A model generated the notes under the pieces. That model searched no databases. It saw only the letters and a list, made by a program, of their open reading frames with translations, and was not told the origin of the DNA. Position numbers and translations under genes: made by a program. 64,000 nt of DNA from Paenibacillus kribbensis (GTDB lineage: Bacteria; Bacillota; Bacilli; Paenibacillales; Paenibacillaceae), in NCBI RefSeq assembly GCF_002240415.1, contig NZ_CP020028.1:1637501-1701500 (forward strand), in the 5' to 3' direction. Of the stretch, positions 49,022-57,985 are shown piece after piece (the stretch's first letter is position 1; every line of letters starts with the position of its first letter).

Positions 49022-49155
49022 ACGGAGTAGGCGGAATGGTGCTGTACAAGCGAAGCGGTCGCTTTGTCCCCGGATTTCTACCGATAAAAGAATTTATTCC
49101 AGAAATCCGGGGGCGGTGGCGATGGGAAGCACCATCCGACTGCGCAGTGGCTCAA
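49022..49155 (+). repeat. Structured intergenic element, copy 2
   Basis: The stems correspond to the copy at 2201-2365. AAGC/GCTT flanks GGTC (49048 onward). CCCCGGATTTC pairs perfectly with GAAATCCGGGG (about 49068-49112). GATGG/CCATC closes a GAAGCA loop (49120-49135), and the palindrome CTGCGCAG lies at 49140-49147. Compared with copy 1 the stems differ by paired changes (C-G to G-C, A-T to G-C, T-A to C-G). An 83-codon frame across it (48907-49158) has no ribosome binding site and is not a gene. Confidence 0.65.
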
Positions 49156-49295
49156 TAGGTAACTTTTAAGTGACGCTTACTAAATAGTCCGAACGGAAGG
49201 GAACGGCTTTTGTATATGAGCAGATTAAGGGAAATCAACGGTTTCGAATTACTCCAATAAGTCTGGTCAAATCGTGCATATTCAGCTATGATTAT

Positions 49296-49310
49296 TGATA
49301 ATGATTCTCA
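49296..49310 (+). promoter_or_regulatory. Fur box before the AraC-family gene
   Basis: TGATAATGATTCTCA matches the 7-1-7 Fur consensus TGATAATNATTATCA with one mismatch. It lies about 45 bases before the start of the AraC-type gene, indicating iron-repressed expression. Confidence 0.75.
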
Positions 49311-49353
49311 TTTGTGGGATTAGGTTGAATGAATACATTTGAGGTGAATGCTT

Positions 49354-50316
49354 GTGATATCAAATTCATTATCATTAATCTACCAGCGCTATTTGGAAAA
49401 AACTCCGTTTAAGCAACAGAATGAACATACCTATATGATTTTACCGGAAGCGGGCCATGGGCATATTTATCGGGTTACAACCTACAGCGGAATTGAAATT
49501 GTGTATTCACATATTCAATACTATGATCCATACCCGACTCAGTTTGCTTCCAGTGGACAAATGATTGAACTTCAATTTGCGCTTTCCGGTCAACGCCATG
49601 TCAATGTAGATGGTCTGGAATATACGCTCCCGATAGGACGGGGGGCACTTATTTTTTTGCAGGATTTTAAAGCACATTTTCAGCCTCCGGTTCATGAGCA
49701 ATACACATCATTTGCACTCGGCATCCCTGTCTCGTTATATAATTATGCAGCCACGCAGTTGATGGCTCGTCAGCAGGCAGCCATTGAATTTGATCAAATT
49801 ATTAAGGGAGCTGCATTTCGTCATTTTAGTTTTGAACTGGATCACAGAAGCAAAGTGATGATTGAGCATTTGATAAAAGATCTGAAAAGTGTGCATAGAT
49901 CCCCTTTATTAATGGAGGCAGCGGCATTAGAGATATTCAACAGGTATATGATTCAATTATTTGATTTAACCCCCATACCTGAAGGGTTGTCCAAAGAAGA
50001 TGTCAGAAAGCTGCACCTGGCCCGGCAAATCCTTGAATCCAGCATGATTGATCCTCCCTCACTAATCGCATTATCCAGAAAAGTTGGCCTTAACGACTTT
50101 AAATTAAAAAAAGGATTCAAAGCGTGCTTTGGGACTACTGTATTTGAATATTTGCGCCAGATTCGTTTGGATTACGCGATGAAGCTGCTACGAAGTCAAG
50201 AAAGCAATGTGACAGAAGCTGCGATGGCTGTAGGATATAGCAATGTGAGTGCATTTTCGGAGCAATTTTTCCGTGAATACGGAGTGAAGCCGTCGGCAAT
50301 AAAGAAAGTATTTTAA
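49354..50316 (+). CDS. AraC-family regulator, iron-regulated
   Basis: The 320-residue regulator has an N-terminal ligand-binding region of about 210 residues (including a cupin-like IELQFALSGQRHVNVDGLEY). A C-terminal pair of helix-turn-helix motifs follows at about 225-318 (PPSLIALSRKVGLNDFKLKKGFKACFG and VTEAAMAVGYSNVSAFSEQFFREYGVKPS). This is the layout of siderophore-responsive activators such as YbtA/PchR. A Fur box stands just upstream. GTG 49354 is preferred because GAGGTG lies 7 bases ahead; ATG 49348 is too close to it. It likely activates the MFS gene downstream or a siderophore uptake system elsewhere. Confidence 0.8.
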   Translation: MISNSLSLIYQRYLEKTPFKQQNEHTYMILPEAGHGHIYRVTTYSGIEIVYSHIQYYDPYPTQFASSGQMIELQFALSGQRHVNVDGLEYTLPIGRGALIFLQDFKAHFQPPVHEQYTSFALGIPVSLYNYAATQLMARQQAAIEFDQIIKGAAFRHFSFELDHRSKVMIEHLIKDLKSVHRSPLLMEAAALEIFNRYMIQLFDLTPIPEGLSKEDVRKLHLARQILESSMIDPPSLIALSRKVGLNDFKLKKGFKACFGTTVFEYLRQIRLDYAMKLLRSQESNVTEAAMAVGYSNVSAFSEQFFREYGVKPSAIKKVF

Positions 50317-50425
50317 AATTAAAATCCGTTTAACCGCAGATTCATCCGTGTACAGGCAGTGGGCTTGTGATATGCCCCTTATACTTCTGCATAAAGAGAT
50401 ATTGAATGCAGAGGAGTGCATGAGG

Positions 50426-51643
50426 ATGAATAGAATCAAAGGGAGTATCTTTTTCAGTGTATTTGTGGCCATGCTAGGGCTAATGCTCATTGCTCCGATT
50501 ATGCCACCCCTTATTCGTGAGTTGGGTTTAAGAGAAAGCCATTCCGGATTAATTATATCGCTTGGTTCCATAACGATGGCCTTAATGGCTCCAGTATGGG
50601 GAAATCTGAGTGATGCAAAGGGACGCAAGCCTGTGATCCTGCTTGGTTTCATAGGGATGTGTGTAAGCTGCTTGCTGTTTACGCTTACTCTTTTTGGTGG
50701 ATTACATGGATGGCTCAATGGTGGGCTGCTCTTAGTTCTGCTGATTGTTACACGCGGCTTGATAGGAGGCTTTATCCCGGCGGTGCTGTCATCGTCTCAA
50801 GCCTATATGGGGGATGTAACGGAGGGAGAAGAGCGCGGGAGTGGTATGGCTATTATTAGTGCAGCTAATGGGCTTGGGCTGGTATTTGGCCCCGCGATTG
50901 CAGGTGCCTTTACTTTAATAGGGCTGCTATGGCCCTTATATTTTGGAATTGTCATTGCCGCTGTTGCATTCGTGGTGTCTCTGCTGGCGATTCCGGCTGC
51001 CAAACCCGTTATTCAGCAAAAACCAGCTCGGATTAACCCTTTCCAGCCTGGCCTAAGAATATATTTGCTTGCAGGCTTGGTTACGATGATTAGCATTGTG
51101 ACTATTCAGGTTATAGGTGGTTTTTATTTTCAAGATCAATTAGATCTTACATCCGAAGAAACGGCAAGAGTAGTTTCTTTTGGGCTCATGTTTTCCGGGG
51201 CAGCGATGCTGATTGTGCAGATTATCCAGATGAAATGGCTTAAATGGCAGCCGAAGCCGATGATTTTGCTTGGTTCTCTGTTCCTGATTACGGGCATGGG
51301 ACTATTTCTGATTTCAACCAGCTTGGCCGTTTACTATGCAGCGTTCTTTATGTTTGGTATAGGTACAGGCTTGCTGATGCCCGGATTTATGGCCGGTGCC
51401 TCTCTTTCGGTCAGTAAGGAACAGCAAGGGGGAGCCGCAGGTCTGGTAGCAGCGGTACAGGGAATTTCCGCGATCATTGCTCCTATTTTGACGACCACCC
51501 TGTATCGGGTAGACAAATATATTCCCTTTGTGCTTATAGCGGTTTTGGTAGCTGCTATGGCTATCATGATGTTGGGAGTAAGAAAAGGAAAAGGTATGAT
51601 TAGTTATAAGGAATTTCAGGAAAATCAGCAGGAAGTGGAATGA
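50426..51643 (+). CDS. MFS transporter, possible siderophore exporter
   Basis: The 405-residue, 12-helix drug/H+ antiporter-type MFS protein has motif A (WGNLSDAKGRKPVILLG) and motif C-like GLVFGPAIAGAF in helix 5, which marks exporters (DHA1 group). ATG 50426 is preferred since GAGGAG sits 9 bases upstream; the earlier in-frame ATG at 50420 is too near. It lies 109 bases after the Fur-controlled AraC gene on the same strand, so export of a siderophore or an iron-related compound is a reasonable guess. Drug efflux remains equally possible. Confidence 0.75.
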   Translation: MNRIKGSIFFSVFVAMLGLMLIAPIMPPLIRELGLRESHSGLIISLGSITMALMAPVWGNLSDAKGRKPVILLGFIGMCVSCLLFTLTLFGGLHGWLNGGLLLVLLIVTRGLIGGFIPAVLSSSQAYMGDVTEGEERGSGMAIISAANGLGLVFGPAIAGAFTLIGLLWPLYFGIVIAAVAFVVSLLAIPAAKPVIQQKPARINPFQPGLRIYLLAGLVTMISIVTIQVIGGFYFQDQLDLTSEETARVVSFGLMFSGAAMLIVQIIQMKWLKWQPKPMILLGSLFLITGMGLFLISTSLAVYYAAFFMFGIGTGLLMPGFMAGASLSVSKEQQGGAAGLVAAVQGISAIIAPILTTTLYRVDKYIPFVLIAVLVAAMAIMMLGVRKGKGMISYKEFQENQQEVE

Positions 51644-51687
51644 GGAGAGAATTAAGTATATAAGAGTTTGACTATTTCATATTTGAT

Positions 51688-51723
51688 AAAGGCCCTTTGT
51701 CCTGTTGGATGAGGGTCTTTGTG
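51688..51723 (+). terminator. Terminator after the MFS gene
   Basis: AAAGGCCCT (51688-51696) pairs with AGGGTCTTT (51712-51720) with one G-T. It has only a short T-run, so it is of moderate strength. Confidence 0.5.
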
Positions 51724-51982
51724 CATTTTATATACAACCATATGAAAATGCTATACTGCTTTACTGTAATGTTGTCATGTTTTTTTGATTTTTTTCATTA
51801 ATACATAACATTTAAATAACATAATGAGTTGCTTTAGTGCGCAAACGACAAAAATCGCTACTATTTTTAGCTGTTCAGGACGTGGAACCTAGCTCTCCTC
51901 CTTAGTACAATTATTCAAAATAACAACTAGTGAGAAGAAACGTGACAGGAAGAAAGGGATTAAGAGCAAAGGGGGACAGGCT
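51724..51982 (+). other. AT-rich promoter region of the peptide-transporter operon
   Basis: No gene here. It is very T-rich around 51775-51830. Direct repeats of TAACAT (about 51806-51825) are visible, but no single promoter stands out. The leader is long, so control (for example by nutrient regulators such as CodY) is possible but not shown by a clear site. Confidence 0.35.
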
Positions 51983-52993
51983 GTGGCCGTTTACACACTA
52001 CGTAGATTGATTCAAATGATTCCGGCACTGCTTGGTATTGTCGTCATCACATTCATGATCTCGAGAGTGCTTCCGGGTGATCCTGCCGTGATGCTTGCGG
52101 GGGAACAGGCTACACCTGAGACGATTGAAAATATTCGCACCAGCATGGGGCTGGATCAGCCCAAGTACATTCAATTCTTTCATTATGTAGTCGGATTGCT
52201 CCATGGCGATCTGGGTCAGGCTTATCACACCGGGCAATCGGTGGCAAGTGACTTTGCTACCCGGTTTCCGGCAACTATCGAGCTGGCATTGGCGAGTTTG
52301 ATCATTGCGATCCTGGTGGCAATCCCGATCGGCATCCTGGCGGCGACCCGCAAAGAATCGATAGTTGACCACATTTCACGTGTGTTTTCCTTAATCGGTG
52401 CATGCATGCCTATCTTCTGGATCGGACTGTTGTTCATTTATATTTTTTATGCCAAATGGGGGATAGCTCCAGCGCCAATGGGCCGGATTAGTGGAGACAT
52501 CAATCCTCCCACGCACATTACAGGGTTTTATGTGCTCGACAGCTTGATGACGGGTGATTTTGTAGCTTTAAAAAGCAGCTTGTCCCATTTGCTCCTGCCC
52601 GCAATCTGCCTCAGTACAGGCACCATGGCGATTGTGGCACGGATGATGCGTTCCAGCATGCTGGAAGTCATCGGCCAGGATTTTGTCCGTACAGCCAGAG
52701 CTAAAGGTTTGCGTGAAGGGATTGTCATTTACAAGCACGCACTCATTAACGCTTTTATTCCAACGCTTACTGTACTTGGTTTGCAGGTGGGGTACCTGAT
52801 TGGTGGAGCGGTTATTACCGAAACAATCTTTACCTGGCCAGGGGTGGGCAGCTATGTGACGGATTCCATTTTAGCGGCTGACTACGCCCCGATACAAGCA
52901 TTTACCCTCGTAAGTGCGCTGATTTACAGCTTTATCAACCTCGGAGTTGATCTGATTTACGGATTAATTGACCCACGTATCCGGTACGAATGA
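51983..52993 (+). CDS. dppB: Peptide/nickel-type ABC transporter permease (DppB-like)
   Basis: The 336-residue membrane permease has six helices. The N-terminal TLRRLIQMIPALLGIVVITFMISRVLPGDPA is the DppB/OppB hallmark. The ATPase-coupling loop reads RTARAKGLREGIVIYKHALINAF (EAA motif). GTG 51983 after GGGGGAC. It is the first gene of a seven-gene operon. The N-terminal extracellular loop is long, as usual for the B subunit. Confidence 0.9.
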   Translation: MAVYTLRRLIQMIPALLGIVVITFMISRVLPGDPAVMLAGEQATPETIENIRTSMGLDQPKYIQFFHYVVGLLHGDLGQAYHTGQSVASDFATRFPATIELALASLIIAILVAIPIGILAATRKESIVDHISRVFSLIGACMPIFWIGLLFIYIFYAKWGIAPAPMGRISGDINPPTHITGFYVLDSLMTGDFVALKSSLSHLLLPAICLSTGTMAIVARMMRSSMLEVIGQDFVRTARAKGLREGIVIYKHALINAFIPTLTVLGLQVGYLIGGAVITETIFTWPGVGSYVTDSILAADYAPIQAFTLVSALIYSFINLGVDLIYGLIDPRIRYE

Positions 52994-53028
52994 TGACATG
53001 AAGCACGAAAAGTAGGGGAGGTACTCGG

Positions 53029-53937
53029 ATGAGCACTGCAAGTGATTTGGCGGCAAAGGCGGCTGTGCCTCAGCCCAACACAGCCGCTATACCGAAAAGA
53101 AAGACCTTTTGGCGTTTGTTGTTTGGCAACAAGCTCGCTTTAATCGGCTTTATCTTTATTGTGGGATGGACGCTCGTCGCCATCCTCTCATCATGGATCG
53201 TTCCACATGATCCTTATGTAACCGACCCGGCGAACAAGCTGTTGCCGCCAAGTGCGGAGCATTGGTTTGGAACTGATAATTACGGACGTGACATTCTTAG
53301 CCGTGTGATTTACGGGGCGAGAATCAGTATTTGGACAGGGATGATCGCCGTGTCGATCTCGTTCATTATCGGCGTACCGCTTGGAGCAGTCGCCGGGTTC
53401 TATGGCGGTCGAATGGGCAGTCTTATTATGCGCTGCATGGATATCCTGCTTGCTTTCCCTTCGCTGGTGCTCGCCATGGCGATTGCCGCAGCCATGGGAC
53501 CAGGTCTGATGAGTGCACTCATCGCTGTGGGCATTGTGGGTATCCCCGAATTCGCCAGACTGATTCACGGACAAACCATCTCTCTTCGGGAAAAGGAGTT
53601 TGTGGAGGCCAGCCGGGCGATCGGTGTAACGAACGGAACGATCTTGTTTCGCCACATTTTGCCGAATGCACTTGCTCCGCTGCTTGTGAATGCCACCCTT
53701 GGGATGGGCTTCGCCATTCTGACCTCTGCCAGTCTTAGCTTTCTGGGACTTGGTGTCAAGCCCCCGATTGCTGAGTGGGGAGCGATGATTTCAGAAGGGC
53801 GGGCGTATATCATTTCCGGTGAGTGGTGGATTGTAACCTTCCCGGGTCTTGGAATTGCGACAGCTATTTTGGGCTTCAATTTGCTTGGAGACGGTTTGCG
53901 GGATGTTCTTGATCCTAGACTGCGCTCTAGCAAATAA
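53029..53937 (+). CDS. dppC: Peptide/nickel-type ABC transporter permease (DppC-like)
   Basis: The 302-residue partner permease has a cytosolic N terminus, one helix and a conserved HWFGTDNYGRDILSRVIYGARIS segment, then the transport core. EAA loop: FVEASRAIGVTNGTILFRHILPNA. The C-terminal FNLLGDGLRDVLDPRLR is typical. ATG 53029 after AGGGGAGG. It lies 35 bases from dppB. Confidence 0.92.
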   Translation: MSTASDLAAKAAVPQPNTAAIPKRKTFWRLLFGNKLALIGFIFIVGWTLVAILSSWIVPHDPYVTDPANKLLPPSAEHWFGTDNYGRDILSRVIYGARISIWTGMIAVSISFIIGVPLGAVAGFYGGRMGSLIMRCMDILLAFPSLVLAMAIAAAMGPGLMSALIAVGIVGIPEFARLIHGQTISLREKEFVEASRAIGVTNGTILFRHILPNALAPLLVNATLGMGFAILTSASLSFLGLGVKPPIAEWGAMISEGRAYIISGEWWIVTFPGLGIATAILGFNLLGDGLRDVLDPRLRSSK

Positions 53938-53970
53938 AATAATAGATCATCAAAGGGGAGAACGTAAGCC

Positions 53971-55563
53971 ATGTTGAAAAAAAGTCTTTCTCTAATTGTC
54001 GTCTTGTCTACGTTGCTTTGGACGGCAGGCTGCGCAAGCAATGCCAATAGCCCGTCCGCTTCATCCGGCGAGAAAGGCGCAGAAGCTTCAGCCCCGCCAA
54101 AGGCGATTACGCTTGCCTACTCGGAGGGAGGGTCGACCATGGACCCTGCTGAAGCAAGTGATCTTACATCCGATACACTTGTGCTTGCGCTCTATGACCA
54201 GCTTGTCACCTACGGCAAGAAGTCTACGGACAGCGGCGAAGTCGCAGATACGGAGACAATCAAGCCCATGCTGGCTGAGAAATGGGACGTTTCCGCTGAT
54301 AACATGACCTATACAATGCATCTGCGTAAAGACGTTAAATTCCATAGCGGCAACCCGCTGACCGCCAACTCTGTGTTGTATTCCTTTGAGCGGCTCAAAA
54401 ATTCCGATTCCGGCAGCTTTCTTTACGGCATGAGCTCTATCAAAACCGCTACTGCACTGGATGAGCACACCGTTGTCATTACCTTGTCCCAGCCTAATCA
54501 TATGTTCCTGCAAATTCTGTCCTTGTACAACTTCTCTATCGTGGATGACGTGCTTGTCAAAGAAAAGGGCGATGGCGACTTTTTGAAAACAAATGCAGCA
54601 GGCTCTGGTCCGTTCAAGCTTGAAAAATGGGACCCGGCGACAGAAGCCGTCTTTAATGCCAATTCCAGCTACTGGCAAGGTGCGCCAAGTCTGAGCAAAG
54701 TCACGATGAAGTTTACCAAGGAAGCCTCTAACCGTGTGCTCCTGCTGGATAAAGGCGATGTCGACATGGCCATTGAAATTCCTGCCAAGGACGTAGCGAA
54801 GCTGGAAAGTAATTCCGAGCTGAAGGTTCAATCCAACGCAAGTAACCGGATTTTGTATTTTGCCATGAACAACAAAATAAAGCCTTTTAATAACCCGAAA
54901 GTGCGTCAGGCGATCTCTTATGCTATTCCTTATGACCAATTAATCGACGATGTCATGTACGGTCAAGCGAAGCAAATGAAGAGTTCCGTAGCGAGCAACA
55001 CGCCGGGCTACACCGATGCAGGCTACAGCTATAAGCATGATCTGAACAAAGCAAAACAATTGCTAGCTGAAGCAGGCTACCCGAATGGCTTTAGCTTTGA
55101 TTTGACCCTGGGCTCCGGCTTCCAGGACTGGGCGGATGATGCCGTGTTGATTCAGGCTGAACTTGCCAAAATCGGTGTAAAAATGAACGTTGTCAACGTT
55201 GCTCGTGCACAATTTCTTGAACAACAAAGAGAAGGCAACCTGACATCATACATCTCCAAATGGACCTCCTTCGTCAATGACCCAGGCTACCATCTTGGCT
55301 TCCTGATGTACAGCGGCGGTTCCTCGAACTATATGCATTACGCCAATCCGGAAGTGGATAAGCTGTGGGAGCAAGCAGGCAAAGAGCAGGATGGAAATAA
55401 ACGAAAAGAGCTGTATGGCAAAGCGCAAGAGCTTATCAATCAAGATTCCCCTTGGGCGTATCTGTATGAATACAATCGGGTTGTCGGCATGAGCAAGAAC
55501 ATCACAGGATATGTGTACTACCCGGATGAAGTTATTCGATTCTATTCATTGAAAAAAGAGTAG
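53971..55563 (+). CDS. dppE: Extracellular solute-binding lipoprotein, family 5
   Basis: The 530-residue lipoprotein delivers peptides or related amides to DppBC. The signal peptide ends at lipobox WTAGC (C21), then a Ser/Ala linker. The family-5 signature is seen near YTMHLRKDVKFHSGNPLTA. Start ATG 53971 after AAAGGGGAG. The following hairpin (55584) may raise its mRNA relative to downstream genes. The ligand is unknown, but the M20 amidohydrolase and DUF1177 genes downstream suggest an acylated or modified peptide. Confidence 0.9.
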   Translation: MLKKSLSLIVVLSTLLWTAGCASNANSPSASSGEKGAEASAPPKAITLAYSEGGSTMDPAEASDLTSDTLVLALYDQLVTYGKKSTDSGEVADTETIKPMLAEKWDVSADNMTYTMHLRKDVKFHSGNPLTANSVLYSFERLKNSDSGSFLYGMSSIKTATALDEHTVVITLSQPNHMFLQILSLYNFSIVDDVLVKEKGDGDFLKTNAAGSGPFKLEKWDPATEAVFNANSSYWQGAPSLSKVTMKFTKEASNRVLLLDKGDVDMAIEIPAKDVAKLESNSELKVQSNASNRILYFAMNNKIKPFNNPKVRQAISYAIPYDQLIDDVMYGQAKQMKSSVASNTPGYTDAGYSYKHDLNKAKQLLAEAGYPNGFSFDLTLGSGFQDWADDAVLIQAELAKIGVKMNVVNVARAQFLEQQREGNLTSYISKWTSFVNDPGYHLGFLMYSGGSSNYMHYANPEVDKLWEQAGKEQDGNKRKELYGKAQELINQDSPWAYLYEYNRVVGMSKNITGYVYYPDEVIRFYSLKKE

Positions 55564-55583
55564 GTTGCTCATCTTACCTGGAT

Positions 55584-55614
55584 GCCTTCGGTTGATTACA
55601 GCCGAAGGCTATCA
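55584..55614 (+). terminator. Intercistronic hairpin after the binding protein gene
   Basis: GCCTTCGG (55584-55591) pairs with CCGAAGGC (55602-55609), followed by TATCATTTT. The T-run is imperfect, so it is likely a partial terminator or 3'-end stabiliser between the abundant binding protein and the enzymes. Confidence 0.6.
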
Positions 55615-55698
55615 TTTTACATCTGAAGTAGACTGCTATTTCGGGGTGGGAGCTGTAGATGACTACACTACATGGAATGAAAAAGTGAAGGAGATGGA

Positions 55699-56976
55699 GT
55701 GAAAATGACAGACTGGAAGACGCTGGTTCTTGACGAAATAGATAAACGGCAGGATGAGCTGCTTGAGCTTTGCTCGCGGTTGATTCAGTTTCCTTCGGAA
55801 AATCCTCCAGGCGATTCACGTGAAATCAGCCAGTTTATTATGGACTACCTTAAAGAAGCGGGGATTGAAACAATTGTACATGAATCCGGGCCGAATATGT
55901 GGAATCTCATTTCCGATTATGGCACGGCAACAACGGATGGAAAAAAGCTGATTTTCTGTGGGCATACCGATGTTGTGCCAGCAGGGGATCTGACTCGCTG
56001 GGATTTTGATCCGTTCTGCGGCGAAATTCGTGACGGCTATCTGCTTGGCCGCGGCGCTTCGGATATGAAAGCCGGACTGGCTGGACTGATATTTACCGTT
56101 GCGCTGTTTTCCAAGCTTGGCGTACCACTCGAAGGGGCATTGTCGTTGCTTGTAGTTCCAGACGAAGAAACCGGGGGACATCTTGGTGTGCCTTGGGTGC
56201 TGGAAAGAAAACTGATTGAAGGAACGGCTGCTGTGATCGCAGAGCCTTCGGGCCCGCAAAACCCGACCATCGGGCAAAAAGGAAGCTGCTGGTTTGAATT
56301 TACCGTTGAGGGTACGCCAGGTCACGGCAGTTTGCAGCCAATCGCAGGTGAAAGTGCTATTTTGAAGGCGGCCAGAGGGATTGAAGCGCTGCAGCAACTG
56401 TGGGACATCAAGCCGGATATTCCGGAGGAAGTTCAAGAAATTATTGAAATCTCCAAACGTTATGCAAGCGAACGGGAAAACCCGAGCTATGGACAAGCGT
56501 TTGATCATGTAACAGTGAACATTGGTACGATCCAGGGGGGCACCAAAGTCAATGTGGTTGCCGACCGATGCACAGTACAAGTGGACTCCCGTGTTCCATT
56601 TGGCGTAGATTACCGGGATGTACTGGCAAAAGCGAAGGAATTGCTTGCAAGTGTAGGTATTGATGCTGAACCTAAACAATTCGGATTTTATGGCAATGCC
56701 AACTGGACGCCGCCCACCGAACCGATTGTGCATGAGCTCGTGGAATCTATCGCTGAGGTCAGTGGCAAAGAGGCCTATGGTGTACTGCAATGGGCAACCA
56801 GCGATGCACGTGCGTTCCGCAAATACAACATCCCGGTATTGCAATACGGGCCTGCCGAGCTGCGGACGATTCATAACTTTAATGAAAAGGCTCCGGTATG
56901 GCAGATCATTCAATCTGCGAAAGTATACGCTTTGACGGCGCTTAAATATCTGAAAACAACACAAAAAGAAGTATAA
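55699..56976 (+). CDS. M20-family metallopeptidase/deacylase (ArgE/DapE-like)
   Basis: This 425-residue dinuclear zinc amidohydrolase likely cleaves N-acyl amino acids or small peptides after uptake. Zinc and catalytic residues: H89 and D91 (CGHTDVVP), D122 (RGASDMKAG), E156/E157 (VPDEETGG) and a C-terminal His (IHNFNE). A dimerisation lid lies between (about 190-300). Start GTG 55699 or ATG 55705, both served by AAGGAG. Position inside the dpp-like operon, followed by DUF1177 after 13 bases, suggests a dedicated catabolic role. Confidence 0.88.
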   Translation: MKMTDWKTLVLDEIDKRQDELLELCSRLIQFPSENPPGDSREISQFIMDYLKEAGIETIVHESGPNMWNLISDYGTATTDGKKLIFCGHTDVVPAGDLTRWDFDPFCGEIRDGYLLGRGASDMKAGLAGLIFTVALFSKLGVPLEGALSLLVVPDEETGGHLGVPWVLERKLIEGTAAVIAEPSGPQNPTIGQKGSCWFEFTVEGTPGHGSLQPIAGESAILKAARGIEALQQLWDIKPDIPEEVQEIIEISKRYASERENPSYGQAFDHVTVNIGTIQGGTKVNVVADRCTVQVDSRVPFGVDYRDVLAKAKELLASVGIDAEPKQFGFYGNANWTPPTEPIVHELVESIAEVSGKEAYGVLQWATSDARAFRKYNIPVLQYGPAELRTIHNFNEKAPVWQIIQSAKVYALTALKYLKTTQKEV

Positions 56977-56989
56977 GGGGATCTGCAGC

Positions 56990-57925
56990 ATGATGAAACA
57001 AGTCTATGAAGTATATGAACTTTTGGATAGCCCGTCTGCCAGTGGGGCAGAAGTCAAAGCTTACCTGGAACAACTGGGTCAAGCGGAGATTACGGTTTCC
57101 ACTGTAGAAGGCGATAAGGGATCTACGGATTTTATTAAAATCGTCATTGCCGGGAAAAACGGCCGCCTTCAGGGAGGGGATTCTCCAACGCTGGGCGTAG
57201 TTGGCCGCCTTGGCGGGCTTGGAGCCAGGCCGGAAATGATCGGATTTGTATCCGATGGCGACGGAGCGGCAGCGTCCATTGCGGCGGCGGCCAAGCTTTT
57301 GTCTATGCAGTCTAAAGGAGATGTGCTTGACGGAGACGTGATCATCTGTACACATATTTGCCCGGACGCACCCACTCAGCCCCATGATCCGGTTCCATTT
57401 ATGGATTCACCTGTAGATATTTTGACGATGAACCAATATGAAGTGACTCCCGAAATGGAAGCGATCCTGTCGATAGATACGACCAAAGGGAACCGCGTCA
57501 TCAACCATAAAGGTATTGCCATTTCTCCGACGGTACGTGAAGGCTATGTGCTGCGGATCAGTGAAGACCTTGTCGATATTGCCCAGAACGTAACCGGCGA
57601 GCCGTGTGTTACTTTTGCTGTAACGACGCAGGATATCACGCCTTATGGCAATGATTTGTACCACATCAACAGCATTTTGCAGCCAGCGGTAGCAACATCT
57701 GCTCCGGTGGTTGGTGTAGCCATTACAGCCGCTGCTCCCGTGCCAGGCAGTGCGACGGGGGCCAGCCACGAAGGCGATATTGCGCTGGCGGCCAAGTTTG
57801 CGGTCGAAACAGCCAAGGCCTATGGCCGTGGACAATGCTCATTTCATTCAGAAAAAGAGTATCAGCATATTACAAAATTGTATGGCAGCATGAAGCATCT
57901 GCAAACGATGGGCAAGTCCGAATAA
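56990..57925 (+). CDS. DUF1177-family protein
   Basis: The 311-residue cytosolic protein matches the DUF1177 family as I recall it. It contains GGDSPTLGVVGRLGGLGARPEMIGFVSDGDGA, CTHICPDAPTQPHDPVPFM and an Ala-rich C-terminal half. Conserved His/Asp/Cys residues in the THICPDAPTQPHDP segment could bind metal or catalyse hydrolysis, but no activity is known to me. It starts with ATGATG after AAGGGG, inside the operon between the M20 gene and the ABC ATPases, so it is expected to act on the transported substrate or its hydrolysis product. Confidence 0.8.
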   Translation: MMKQVYEVYELLDSPSASGAEVKAYLEQLGQAEITVSTVEGDKGSTDFIKIVIAGKNGRLQGGDSPTLGVVGRLGGLGARPEMIGFVSDGDGAAASIAAAAKLLSMQSKGDVLDGDVIICTHICPDAPTQPHDPVPFMDSPVDILTMNQYEVTPEMEAILSIDTTKGNRVINHKGIAISPTVREGYVLRISEDLVDIAQNVTGEPCVTFAVTTQDITPYGNDLYHINSILQPAVATSAPVVGVAITAAAPVPGSATGASHEGDIALAAKFAVETAKAYGRGQCSFHSEKEYQHITKLYGSMKHLQTMGKSE

Positions 57926-57985
57926 GCTTGTTCTCTTGGATGAATAACGTGAAGGTTCATGATGGCCAAGGAGGAGGAAGAGGGC

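Noticed and set aside
48907..49158. Open frame of 83 codons on the plus strand
   Set aside because: It has no ribosome binding site, odd composition, and overlaps the structured element, which explains the sequence better.
55816..56991. 391-codon minus-strand frame across the M20 gene
   Set aside because: Long but antisense to a well-conserved enzyme whose catalytic residues are intact on the plus strand.
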